Below, piece after piece: positions 44,201 through 52,551 of a stretch of 64,000 bases of DNA (the stretch's first letter is position 1; each line of letters begins with the position of its first letter). A model generated the notes under the pieces. It was not told where the DNA came from, ran no database searches, and saw only the letters and a program-made list of their open reading frames with translations. This DNA comes from an uncultured Myxococcales bacterium (lineage in GTDB: Bacteria; Myxococcota_A; UBA9042; CAIXZC01), in contig CAITUV010000073.1 of the NCBI GenBank assembly GCA_903895725.1, positions 116,790-180,789 of the forward strand, read 5' to 3'. Made by a program: the position numbers and the translations under genes.

Positions 44201-47200
44201 GGCATCCCCCACCGTGGCCGTCAGCACGTAGGTCCCGTCCGCGGACAATGCCCCGGCAAACAGGGCCGTGCCGTTGGCCGCTGCCTTCTTTTTCTGTGCA
44301 GTCGTGTTGCCGTTGAGGTTGATGTTCAGCGTGACCTCGAGGCCGGGCTCCGTCAGCAGGGAGGCGTCAGGCGAGGAGCCGACGAGCAGCTTGGCCTGAT
44401 TCTGCGGCTGCACGAACTTGAGCTGGGGGGCCAGCGTGTCGACGTTGGCATTCTGGCAGAGCGGGTCGGACTTGTTGCCGACCACGTCCTTGGCCTCGGC
44501 GCAGACCTGGTTGGCTCCCTGGAAGAGGGTCATCTCGAAGAGGACCTGCTCGACCACGTCGGAGCCGTTGGTGTGGACCTTCTGGTTCATTCCGTTGGTC
44601 GAAAGCGTCGTGGTGCCCCAGCGGGCCGAGTCGACGGTGACCTGGACGTCGAAGTTGCTCCCGGAGACCGCCTCGCTGATGCTGAGCCACCCGTCCGTCG
44701 GCAGCTTGTCGTCCGGGAAGACCAGGTTGGACAGGGTCGGCTTGAGGGTATCGACGTAGATGTAGCGGAACTGGGTCTCGGCCGACGAGGAAAGGGCCGA
44801 CGGCACCCAGTCACCGGTATCGCTGCGCTTGGCCTCGACAAAGACCTTGTGCAGCCCCTGCGGCAGGGCATCCACCTCGGCCTTGGCGAATTCCACGGTC
44901 TGGAAGAAGCCGGGGTGGTCCACGAGCTTCAATACGTGGAAAGTACCTTCACCCGTGTAAGCACACACGTCACCGCCGACCGACGGATGGTCGGAGCAGA
45001 AGCGCAGGTTCTTCGTGCCGACGAACAGCTCGGCCGGCATGCTGAGCACTCCGACCGACTGAGTGGCGGATTTCCAGCCCGTGACGCAACGCTTTCCGGT
45101 CTGGACCGGGGCGCAGACTCCCAGACCGCACTCGGCGCTCGTGCTGCACGTCTTGTAGTCAACGAACTCGAAGGAGTAGAGCTCAATCTCCGTGGGGTCG
45201 GTGAAGAACTGGAACTGCTTGGACAGGGTGGCCGGGTTGCCGGCCTCGTCCTGGATCGACACGGTCAGAGTGTTGAGCCCCGGGGTGAAGGCATACTGTG
45301 CGAAATACACGGTCTCCAGTGCCGTGTCGCTCACGTCCTTCTCGACCACGGCGGTGACCGTCGTCTCGTTCCCCTTCTCGGGCTTGATCTTGAGGGTCAC
45401 GACCGAGCCGGCTTCCACCCCCTGAACCTGGATGGCCACGACGAACTGGAAGAGCTCCAGGTCGGGCAAAAGGTCGAAGTTGGCCGGGACCATGGCCGTG
45501 GCCGGCGTCGAGAACTTCACGATCTTGGGGGAGGTCCGGTCGATGGTGACCGTCACCGGTGCGGACGAGGCCTGCTGCCCGGCCTGGTCGGTCCCCAGGG
45601 CCACCAGGGTGCACTGGCTCTTGTCCGGCAGCAGCACCTTGCTGATGGAGACCTTGTCGCCTGCGACCTTGCCTTTGTAGGTCTTGTCCGCCTGCCCGCT
45701 GCACGACAGGGTCAGCGTGACTTCCTGGCCATCCTCGATGAAGGTCGTGGCGGCCTGGACCGTGATCTGACACCCCTGCACGCCGGCAGCGCACTGGGTG
45801 CTGGCCTTGTTGAACACCTGGCCGTCGGTGGGGGACGTGATCGTCACGGACGGCGCCTGGTCCTTGAGCGTTGCCTTCCGGATGTCCGAGTAGCCGGGGA
45901 GGGCGTGGTTCGGGTGCACGGCGGACAACTGGAACAGGGTGGTGACGCCGGCCTGGAGCCCGGAGAGCTGGAAGGAGTACTGTCCTCCGGCCCCTGCCGT
46001 CTGGGTATCGACCACCACGTTTCCGACCAGCAGTGACACGGTGGCATCTTCGAGCGGGACGGTCCCGTCGGGGCTGGTCACGAGGCCGACCACGTCGACC
46101 GGCTGGGTCGCGGTCACGACGTCGATGGGCGGTGCGATGAAGGTCACCCTCGGCGCATCCACGTCGAGCGTGATACCTGCGACGGCCGGGTCGCTTTCGT
46201 GGGCGAGCGAGTCGGTGCCGACCGCGGTCAGAACGTTGGCTCCGGTGACGAGAGTGACCCCGTAGAACCGGGCGATGAATTGGCCCGCCTCATCCGCAGG
46301 GGCGACGCAGGGTTTCACCGGGATGCCGTTCACGGCCAGGCACACTTCGGAGAGCAGCGGGGCTACCTCGCCCGACACGGATACCGCCACCTCGATCTGG
46401 TGGCCAGCCATGACGTCTTCCGCAATGGTGTCCGCACAAGCGGGCGGAGCGCAGGTGTCACCGTCAAGAGGCGAGACGAAGGCGATGACCGGGGCGGTGG
46501 AATCGAGCTCCACGTTCACCTGAGTCACGCTGCCGACCTGCTCCGAGGCAAGGTTGCCGAAAGCGTCCGTCGCCTCGACCTGCAGCAAATAGGCACCGTC
46601 GGGCACGCTGCCGAGCGGAGTATTGGAGAAGAAGCCCGTCTCGGTCGCCACGGTGGTCCAGTCGAACACGCCGGCACCGACCAGCGACAGGTCGACCGTC
46701 TGGCCATCCAGATTGGCCGCCGAACCTGACACGACAAAGTCGTTCGGGTCGATCAGCGCCCCTTCAGCGGGGGTCTCGATAGCGAGGACCGGAGGCGGCA
46801 GAGCGATGGTGATGGCCACCTGGGGACTGACCTTGGGGCCGCCGTCCACGAGCTCCGCCCAGCACGTGGCCGAAGTGCCGACCTGGGCGATGTCGAGGAG
46901 CACGTCGACGGTGTACAGCCAGTCCTCGGCTACCGTCTCGATGGTGAGGGAGCCGACCTGCTTGACCAGGGAGCCGGGCTTGTCCTGCTGGCAGCGGACC
47001 TCGATGGTCTCTCCGGCCTGTGCCGCCGGAGCGACCACCTGGAACTGCGCGTCGTACACCTCGGTCGTTTCCGGGACCAGGTCATCCTTGGCAAGGAGCA
47101 CCGCACCGTCGAGCGGCACGGTCAGGGTCAGGTCGGAGTTGTCCAGGATGGCAACAACGGCCTTGGAGGCGGTGTGGGTCTTGGCGCAACAGTCGGTGGC

Positions 47201-48349
47201 GGTCACGTCGATCGTGTAGAGGCCGGTGGCCGGCAGGTCGACGACGAACGAGAATTCGCCGCCCACGGGAGCCAGCGGTGCCAGGGCCTCGCCGTTGAGG
47301 AAGGGCTCCACCAGCCCGCCGTCGCCCAGAGAGGCCACGGTTCCCTCCACCGTGATCTGGATGCCGTTGTCCGGGTTTGCGTCCTCGTCCTTGCCCAGGT
47401 TGACGGTATCGGCGGTGGGGGACGTAATCGTCACGACGGGGGCCGAAGTATCGACCACGTAGGGGTACGAAGACATCGCTTCCCGCTCGGGATTCTTCGA
47501 GTCGACCACGTGGACCTCGAGCTCGACGGCCTGGCACAGCAGCTCCTGCGCAGTCGGGCTGAGCGTCACTTCGATGATGGCCGAACCGGTCTCGTCGAGC
47601 ACTGCCGGGGTGGCAGGGAACTGCGTCTTGTCGGGCCCGACTGCGATGTAGGCCTCGTCACAATCCGTACCCCCTGCCGTCACGGTGAAATCGGCCTGGA
47701 TGCCCGCCTTGCCGGGGTTGGAGTCGTCGCCAAAGCAGCCCTCGTTGAGCGGGGCGATGGTCAGCCCGCACTGCCCGGTCTCCACGCAGACGACCTGCTG
47801 CTCGAACGTGTAGTCGGGCACGCGGACCTCGACGGTATGGCAGTCCGGCGCCGGCTTGTGGGTCAGCGTGACCTTGTTGAAGCTGAACTCGGCCTGGGGA
47901 ACCTTCTGAGTGCCCAGAATGGCTCCATCCACCCGGAGCTCGACGTCCGCACCCACCGGAATGTTTTCGACCGTCACGGATACGTCGACCTGCAGACCGA
48001 GCGTGTCCGGGTACTGGTCGTCCTCCATCGTGAGGTCGAGGGGCGACGCCGAGCTGCAGTCGCTCTTCGTCGAGATGCAGAACGTCAGCGCGGGAGGGGG
48101 CGGGACGTCGGCGTCGACCTCGACCTCCGGCTTCACCTCGGAGACCTCGACCCCGTCCGGCTCGACATCATCGAGCTGGTCGTTCGTCTCGGGGGCCGCA
48201 ATGTCAGCATCCCCTCCGGTCCCATCTCCATCCTGCTCGATGCCGTCCGCATCGAGATCCAGGACCGGCTTCTTCTTGTCGCCCGAACAGGCAACGCCCA
48301 GAGCGGCAATGGACAGAACGACCACACTCAGCGAGAGCATCCTTCTCAT
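41276..48349 (-). CDS. giant surface lipoprotein with Ig-like repeats and FG-GAP domain
   Basis: This 2357-residue protein has a lipoprotein signal (Cys21, LGVAC). An acidic linker rich in Asp, Glu, Pro and Val (about 28-88) follows, then a very long series of beta-sandwich (bacterial Ig-like/big-domain) repeats. Repeat starts can be seen as 'SPxDGxxFNxxxxxCxxGxxGCQ' with paired Cys, for example near SPTDGQVFN, SPLDGDTCAPP and PAAGPYTCNAG. A fibronectin-III-like segment (RRRPSVRLTWNAP) is near 1850. FG-GAP (integrin alpha) repeats with LGDLDGDNMGE, IGDVNGDGFRD and GDITGDGLPD complete the C-terminus. Such proteins act as adhesins or surface scaffolds. GGAGGAG precedes ATG 48349. It is divergent from bamA. 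Confidence 0.88.
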   Translation of the reverse strand: MRRMLSLSVVVLSIAALGVACSGDKKKPVLDLDADGIEQDGDGTGGDADIAAPETNDQLDDVEPDGVEVSEVKPEVEVDADVPPPPALTFCISTKSDCSSASPLDLTMEDDQYPDTLGLQVDVSVTVENIPVGADVELRVDGAILGTQKVPQAEFSFNKVTLTHKPAPDCHTVEVRVPDYTFEQQVVCVETGQCGLTIAPLNEGCFGDDSNPGKAGIQADFTVTAGGTDCDEAYIAVGPDKTQFPATPAVLDETGSAIIEVTLSPTAQELLCQAVELEVHVVDSKNPEREAMSSYPYVVDTSAPVVTITSPTADTVNLGKDEDANPDNGIQITVEGTVASLGDGGLVEPFLNGEALAPLAPVGGEFSFVVDLPATGLYTIDVTATDCCAKTHTASKAVVAILDNSDLTLTVPLDGAVLLAKDDLVPETTEVYDAQFQVVAPAAQAGETIEVRCQQDKPGSLVKQVGSLTIETVAEDWLYTVDVLLDIAQVGTSATCWAELVDGGPKVSPQVAITIALPPPVLAIETPAEGALIDPNDFVVSGSAANLDGQTVDLSLVGAGVFDWTTVATETGFFSNTPLGSVPDGAYLLQVEATDAFGNLASEQVGSVTQVNVELDSTAPVIAFVSPLDGDTCAPPACADTIAEDVMAGHQIEVAVSVSGEVAPLLSEVCLAVNGIPVKPCVAPADEAGQFIARFYGVTLVTGANVLTAVGTDSLAHESDPAVAGITLDVDAPRVTFIAPPIDVVTATQPVDVVGLVTSPDGTVPLEDATVSLLVGNVVVDTQTAGAGGQYSFQLSGLQAGVTTLFQLSAVHPNHALPGYSDIRKATLKDQAPSVTITSPTDGQVFNKASTQCAAGVQGCQITVQAATTFIEDGQEVTLTLSCSGQADKTYKGKVAGDKVSISKVLLPDKSQCTLVALGTDQAGQQASSAPVTVTIDRTSPKIVKFSTPATAMVPANFDLLPDLELFQFVVAIQVQGVEAGSVVTLKIKPEKGNETTVTAVVEKDVSDTALETVYFAQYAFTPGLNTLTVSIQDEAGNPATLSKQFQFFTDPTEIELYSFEFVDYKTCSTSAECGLGVCAPVQTGKRCVTGWKSATQSVGVLSMPAELFVGTKNLRFCSDHPSVGGDVCAYTGEGTFHVLKLVDHPGFFQTVEFAKAEVDALPQGLHKVFVEAKRSDTGDWVPSALSSSAETQFRYIYVDTLKPTLSNLVFPDDKLPTDGWLSISEAVSGSNFDVQVTVDSARWGTTTLSTNGMNQKVHTNGSDVVEQVLFEMTLFQGANQVCAEAKDVVGNKSDPLCQNANVDTLAPQLKFVQPQNQAKLLVGSSPDASLLTEPGLEVTLNINLNGNTTAQKKKAAANGTALFAGALSADGTYVLTATVGDAAGNSASAATTPASILVDRTPPAIQVIAPATGAALTAADDADGGVAGFQVLMHFKVGDGSGWKIESYRCGDAQYADCEDPGVKVPLDVQDLGNGEYKALISLAKLYNATEYRRLVVSATDPNGNVGTGETKISVAPGNCVVELTSLPENGFVNNSLCTPAGVDCQSVPFNVDVLVSGACGAADQVVLYVDDVPTTASDQIPGTVQFPLQLAHGQLVTLQARLTALGAETGDGSALVPLTVDLTDPVPAFVAPAAGPYTCNAGVDQSAGLDGCQFTAQVQVTGDNLEGGEAELLRRVGANDFSLAATTMTSAVPFTYSFTGATLPETDGQTLVLAALDAAGNAAEVTLGPLVVDVTPPAAVTLNSIDPAKDVDRRRPSVRLTWNAPADNGTEGQAVTAYEFRYSATPILTEQNFDAACDPMDLAGTTPPGAPKQPGAMESFEVAGPDVRAPTDPCRFVTRAAAPSTYYFAVRAIDDVGNMAPFAAKSVTSTSEVVLKYAKFTTVVSGAPSMGSWVFALGDLDGDNMGETAVGGDATYSGFCIVHGSTGLSAGINAVNTANPDVQCIKDTYSSWAGYDVVGIGDVNGDGFRDVGSLVYYSTPPGSVLRTEYRIYLTDPATGFLFETPAVKLFHANYFSALALLKPAGNFNGDQTAGGKPLYDIVLGIPELNKAFIVPGNSAWKSTAPVSIDLSLAANLTTWKVITVTGVGLVASDTFGNAAGVGNVLLDGGGVGTQYDDLIVSRMKNNGVSAFIIPGRSLAAAATLTVSKTLDGTGSEDTKSVRLIPEPTYVNSYWFGAELPGARDLDADGALDVVLAHYSYTAPYDNSQIYVFDGANIQANVGKTIQLNTTAAPGLAGVYVATGKGMRIQGPYSILQFVGNFDHAPTQTGASVDLMYTDFSYSAVFGHIYTRLNQQENASGEVLLPYADITVTDPYAAGNLDFGGWNYAAAGDITGDGLPDVLAASKDAGYDILIY

Positions 48350-48433
48350 CGAATCTCCTCCAAATCTGGAAGGGAACCGCAGCGCCCAATCCCGTCCTAC
48401 CCGTCCTTGGGTTCCGACTGGAACCGGGTCGCA

Positions 48434-48461
48434 CGCGTAGTTACTATTTTAGTGCTACGCG
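48434..48461. promoter_or_regulatory. inverted repeat in the surface-lipoprotein/bamA gap
   Basis: CGCGTAG (48434-48440) and CTACGCG (48455-48461) form a 7-base inverted repeat around an AT-rich centre. The centre contains TAAAAT on the minus strand, a -10-like box for the lipoprotein gene. No clear -35 accompanies it. The dyad is a candidate operator. Confidence 0.35.
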
Positions 48462-48523
48462 GAAAAAAGGAAAGACCAAAAGTGGCGGGAGACGGGTTTC
48501 CCGGCCCCGGCCTCACATTTGGG

Positions 48524-48553
48524 TTGCCATTAATGGCCGGTGGCCAGTATACT
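48524..48553 (+). promoter_or_regulatory. sigma-70-like promoter of bamA
   Basis: TTGCCA (48524-48529, five of six) and TATACT (48548-48553, five of six) are 18 bases apart. The start near 48560 precedes ATG 48579. Confidence 0.6.
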
Positions 48554-48578
48554 CCGACCCCATTGTCGCGGGGTGGTC

Positions 48579-51344
48579 ATGGCCGGCAGGGTCGTGCCTC
48601 GATGGATGTTCGTCTTCTGGTTCGTGCTGGCTGGCGCCGCATCCCCACTGCTCTGCCCCGCAGTTTCCCAGGCCGCTCAGCCAGTCGGCCAGACCCCCGA
48701 CGACGAGCCTGCCGCTGACGAAGTGCAGACCCCGGATGTCGAGCCGTTGCCCGAGGTCGAGCCGACGACTGACGCGGAGCCGACGGCAGAAGACGAGCCA
48801 GTCCCGGACGTCGAGCCGACCCCGGACGTCGGGCCGACCCCGGACGTCGAGCCGACCCCGGATGTCGAGCCGACCCCGGACGTCGAGCCGTTGCCCGAGG
48901 TCCAGCCGACGACTGACGCGGAGCCGACCGCAGAAGACGAGCCAGTCCCTGACGTGGAGCCGACTGCCAGCATCCAGGTCGACTCGATCAGCGTCCAGGG
49001 GCTCACGCGGATTCCTGAAGAAACGCTTCTGGGCATCATCGACGTTCGGGCGGGGACCCGACTGGCGATCGAAGACTTGCCTGCAACCGCCCGGGCGATG
49101 ATCAAGCGGGTCTTTTCAACCGGGTATTTCTCAGACGTGGACGTGTATTCCCGTCTGCCGAAGCCGGGCCACATCGAGCTGACCCTGGTCGTTGCCGAGC
49201 GGTACGTGATCCGACGCATCGACCTGGTCGGGTACGATGAGATTGAGGAAGAGGACATCCGCAAGACGTTCTCGGTCAAGGCCGGCCGCTTCCTGGACAC
49301 GCGCAAGCTGGTCGAGACGCTGCGCAGCATCGAGGAGCTCTACCAGGAGAAGGGGTTCTATCTGGCGGAGGCTTCGTACGAGGTGACCCGGGATGCTGCC
49401 ACCCGAACCGCAGTCGTCACCATCCGCATCGAGGAGCAGGCGGAGGTGGCCGTCCGGCAGGTCATCTTCGTGGGCAATCAGCAGATCAAGGAGGAAGAGC
49501 TCAAGGCGGTCATGATGACCCGGGAGAAGGGATACCTCTCCTTCCTGGAGAAGGGCGGGCTCTTCCTGCGCTACTTCTTCCAACTCGAGAAGCAGGATGA
49601 CCTCGGCGGCGGGTTCGTCGACGAGATGGCGGCAAACCAGTTCGAGTCGTGGTCGGCAACGCAGGACATCGACCTCCAGCGGGTGAAGTGGTTCTACATG
49701 ACCCGGGGATTCGTCGAGGCGAAGATCGGCCAGCCCCGTATCGCCTTGACTCCGGATCGCAATGGGGTCGTGATCACGATGGATGTGGACGAGGGAAGCT
49801 CCTACAAGGTCGGAAAGGTGGACGTCATCACCGACGATCCGGACGGGCTCCTCATCGACCGCGACGAGCTGACTCAGGGCATCAAGCTGCGCAAGGAGGA
49901 CCAGTTCAACGCTCAGAACGTGATGCTCGACACGGAGATGATGTCGAAGCGGTACATGAACAAGGGCTACGCCTTCGTTTCGGTTTCGAATTCGCACTTC
50001 CTTGACAAGAAGAAAGGAATCATTGATCTGACCTATGTCATCGAGAAGGGGAAGCCGACCTACGTTGCGAACATCGAGCTGAGCGGGAACAAGACGACCG
50101 CGGACAAGGTCGTGCGTCGGGAGATGAAGATCGCGGAGGGAGACCTCTACCACCAGGGCAACATCGACCGCAGCAAGGCGCTCATCTACCGTCTCGGCTT
50201 CTTCGAGGAAGTGGAGATCAGCCATCGTCCGGCGGTGGCACCGCCGACCGCTCCACTGCCCGGCCGCGACGCGACAGCGTGTGAGTTCGTGGACCTGGTG
50301 GTCAAGGTGAAGGAGCGGGACACCGGCATCTTCCAGGTGGGGGCCGGGTTCTCGTCACTCGAGAGTTGGATTCTCCAGGCCCGGATCTCGAAGAACAACT
50401 TCCTGGGGCGGGGGCAAACGATCGGCGTCCAGGCGCTGCTGTCGTCCCTGCGGCAGATCTACATGCTGTCGTTTGTCGAACCCTACTTCCTGGACACGAT
50501 GTGGAATTTCTCCTTCGACCTGTACAACACCGCGACGGACTACGATGCGTTCACGACCGAGACGATCGGCGGCGACGTGTCGTGGGGGTACAAGTTCTTT
50601 GACGACTACTTCGTGTATCTGACCTACAAGGCCGAGCACATGGACACCAGCCTGGGTGGCATCCAGGGATACAAGGGGGTGCCGATCGAGATGCTCGAGC
50701 CGGATGGGCTGACCACCAGCATGAAGCTGTCGGTCGCGTGGGACACGCGCAACAACCGGATCATGCCGACGGAGGGGTTGTACAATTCGGTGGCGTTCGA
50801 GTGGGCGACCCCGTACCTGGGCGGTGACTTCGACTTCTACCGGACGACGTTGAACAGCCGGGCGTACATTCCGCTGTTCTGGAATTTCGTCCTCCGTCTC
50901 AACGGGACGCTGGGGCACATCACGACCAACTCGGATGCCGGGATTCCGATTTTCGAGCGGTACTTCGTGGGCGGGATCTTCTCGGTGCGCGGGTTCCGCC
51001 GGAATTCGCTGAGCCCGACGGTTCCTGCGGCCGGGGAGAAGGACCCGTCCGCGAGCCTCCTGGAATTCCCCTACGGCGGAAACAAGCAGCTCATCTTCAA
51101 CGCCGAGATCGAGATTCCGATCTACCGTGAAATGGGAATCGTGGCCGTCGGCTTCTTCGATGCCGGCAACGCATTTGCCGAGGACCAGCAGCTGTCGCTC
51201 GCAGAGCTGCGGACGAGCGCTGGATTCGGTTTCCGGTGGTGGTCTCCGATGGGGCCTCTGCGCTTCGAGTGGGGGTTCCCGTTGGCACCCAAGCCGGGGG
51301 AGGAGCCCATGGTGTTCGAGTTCACGATCGGCAGCGCGTTCTAG
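48579..51344 (+). CDS. bamA: outer-membrane assembly protein BamA/Omp85 with an extended N-terminal repeat tail
   Basis: This 921-residue protein starts at ATG 48579 with a signal peptide ending near SQAAQ. A Pro/Val/Glu-rich tail (about 37-130) contains PDVEPT repeats and a duplicated 75-base DNA segment. About five POTRA domains follow, each with the recognisable 'GN--i----l---i----G--y----' pattern (VGNQQIKEEELKAVMMTREKG, SGNKTTADKVVRREMKIAEGD). The C-terminal beta-barrel includes VRGFRRNSLSP, matching the VRGF/Y motif of Omp85, and ends in Phe (FTIGSAF), the classic OMP terminal residue. It inserts barrel proteins in the outer membrane. The acidic tail before POTRA 1 is not usual in BamA and may span the periplasm. 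It starts a three-gene plus run. Confidence 0.93.
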   Translation: MAGRVVPRWMFVFWFVLAGAASPLLCPAVSQAAQPVGQTPDDEPAADEVQTPDVEPLPEVEPTTDAEPTAEDEPVPDVEPTPDVGPTPDVEPTPDVEPTPDVEPLPEVQPTTDAEPTAEDEPVPDVEPTASIQVDSISVQGLTRIPEETLLGIIDVRAGTRLAIEDLPATARAMIKRVFSTGYFSDVDVYSRLPKPGHIELTLVVAERYVIRRIDLVGYDEIEEEDIRKTFSVKAGRFLDTRKLVETLRSIEELYQEKGFYLAEASYEVTRDAATRTAVVTIRIEEQAEVAVRQVIFVGNQQIKEEELKAVMMTREKGYLSFLEKGGLFLRYFFQLEKQDDLGGGFVDEMAANQFESWSATQDIDLQRVKWFYMTRGFVEAKIGQPRIALTPDRNGVVITMDVDEGSSYKVGKVDVITDDPDGLLIDRDELTQGIKLRKEDQFNAQNVMLDTEMMSKRYMNKGYAFVSVSNSHFLDKKKGIIDLTYVIEKGKPTYVANIELSGNKTTADKVVRREMKIAEGDLYHQGNIDRSKALIYRLGFFEEVEISHRPAVAPPTAPLPGRDATACEFVDLVVKVKERDTGIFQVGAGFSSLESWILQARISKNNFLGRGQTIGVQALLSSLRQIYMLSFVEPYFLDTMWNFSFDLYNTATDYDAFTTETIGGDVSWGYKFFDDYFVYLTYKAEHMDTSLGGIQGYKGVPIEMLEPDGLTTSMKLSVAWDTRNNRIMPTEGLYNSVAFEWATPYLGGDFDFYRTTLNSRAYIPLFWNFVLRLNGTLGHITTNSDAGIPIFERYFVGGIFSVRGFRRNSLSPTVPAAGEKDPSASLLEFPYGGNKQLIFNAEIEIPIYREMGIVAVGFFDAGNAFAEDQQLSLAELRTSAGFGFRWWSPMGPLRFEWGFPLAPKPGEEPMVFEFTIGSAF
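48744..48964 (+). repeat. 18-base and 75-base repeats in the bamA N-terminal tail
   Basis: An approximately 75-base unit at about 48744-48818 recurs at 48892-48964 with few changes. Between them the 18-base unit coding PDVEPT is repeated four times. The protein tail is thereby a pattern of PDVEPT and TTDAEPT segments. Confidence 0.85.
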
Positions 51345-51349
51345 GGCGT

Positions 51350-52549
51350 ATGAGCAAGCACCCGTCAACTCGCACCGGCCTCGAACAGCAGCTTGCCGAG
51401 GCGGCCGATGCCTGCTTCTTCACCGGGGTCGGCGACCTGGCGGAAGAGCTCTGCAAGGCGAATGTCCGCTACGCCATTGCGAAGATCCGGTACGTCCAGG
51501 CGGCCATGGGAATCGACCCGGATGCATGCTTCGTCGGTGCCCCGGATGCGACGATCACCCGCAACATTCCTCGCTGGGCCGCTGGCTTCGGCTACGGAGG
51601 GAGGATCCGGTACACGGGCGATTTCGCCCTGATGGACGTCCGCTCGAACTGCTGCGGGATGTTCCTTGGTGCCATGGACGCCCCGCCCCCTGCGGAGCGG
51701 CTCCTGGAGAGGGTGCGCGAGCTTTCAGGCACCGGCAGGCTCCAGGCCGAGACGGGCACGTCCTGGGATTTCGGGACGAGCAACCACTTCGTCTCGGTTC
51801 TGCGGATGGAGCGGGAGCGGGACGGGCGCAGTCATGCCGTGCTGATCCATGGTTCCGGGCCGGAGCTTCGCGACGAGGGGCCGCACGGTCCGGGGCTCTA
51901 CCTGGAGCGGTCGGCCACGCTGGCCCGCCTGGCCCGGACGGCGGAGACGCCCTGGGGGCCGCTGGCCATCCTCGAAGGGGAGGGGGCGCAGGAGTACCGG
52001 CGGGGGTATGCCCACGCAGACGCGGTGTCGCTGCGTCGTCGGCGGCTGTTGGCTGAGGCGCTTTTTCCCTCGGTGGTCGAGATGTCCAACACGACGCACC
52101 AGGGAGCCACGGCAGTCAATGACTACCACCTCGGCTGTCTGGTCAATACGGCCGGTGCTACGGTGCCACTCGCCCTGCGGGCCGATCTTCCGGTCTATTT
52201 CCTGGAGCAGCTCCCGAATCTGGAGCGGGACGTCGCCGAGCGGCTGGGCATCGCAGAGAGGGCCGAGCGGCAGGGGTTGTGGCCGGTGCTGGCCTCTGCG
52301 AACCTGCTGCCGCACGGGGGCGGATACACGGTACCGGGGTACAAGAGGGTTCGGGGGGTCCGGGAGGCGGGCCCCGTGCGGATCTTCGAGCTGGAGGTCG
52401 AAGGGGATTCTGGGGCCGCAGCGTTCCACACGGCGTTCCGTCACGTTCCGTTCGGATACCGCGGTGAGGAAGTGGTGCGTCGGGTGGAGGAGCTGAGGCT
52501 CGGTCGGGTGGTCGGCAAGGCCGTGCCCGAGCTCGAGTTCATGGTGTGA
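51350..52549 (+). CDS. uncharacterised protein, possibly a distant RtcB-fold member
   Basis: This 399-residue protein has no obvious standard family match. Several of its motifs parallel the RNA ligase RtcB, in order: DVRSNCCGMFLG (RtcB DxxCGM-type metal site), TSNHFVSV (RtcB GNHFxEV), LIHGSGPELRDEG (RtcB HSGSRG-like), GYAHADAVSLRRRRLL (RtcB YA...NR) and SNTTHQGA (RtcB H-N). The exact glycines differ, so the active site could be changed. I regard RtcB homology as a reasonable inference, not established. ATG 51350 follows the bamA stop by 5 bases, so it is probably co-transcribed with bamA. Confidence 0.6.
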   Translation: MSKHPSTRTGLEQQLAEAADACFFTGVGDLAEELCKANVRYAIAKIRYVQAAMGIDPDACFVGAPDATITRNIPRWAAGFGYGGRIRYTGDFALMDVRSNCCGMFLGAMDAPPPAERLLERVRELSGTGRLQAETGTSWDFGTSNHFVSVLRMERERDGRSHAVLIHGSGPELRDEGPHGPGLYLERSATLARLARTAETPWGPLAILEGEGAQEYRRGYAHADAVSLRRRRLLAEALFPSVVEMSNTTHQGATAVNDYHLGCLVNTAGATVPLALRADLPVYFLEQLPNLERDVAERLGIAERAERQGLWPVLASANLLPHGGGYTVPGYKRVRGVREAGPVRIFELEVEGDSGAAAFHTAFRHVPFGYRGEEVVRRVEELRLGRVVGKAVPELEFMV

Positions 52550-52551
52550 CC

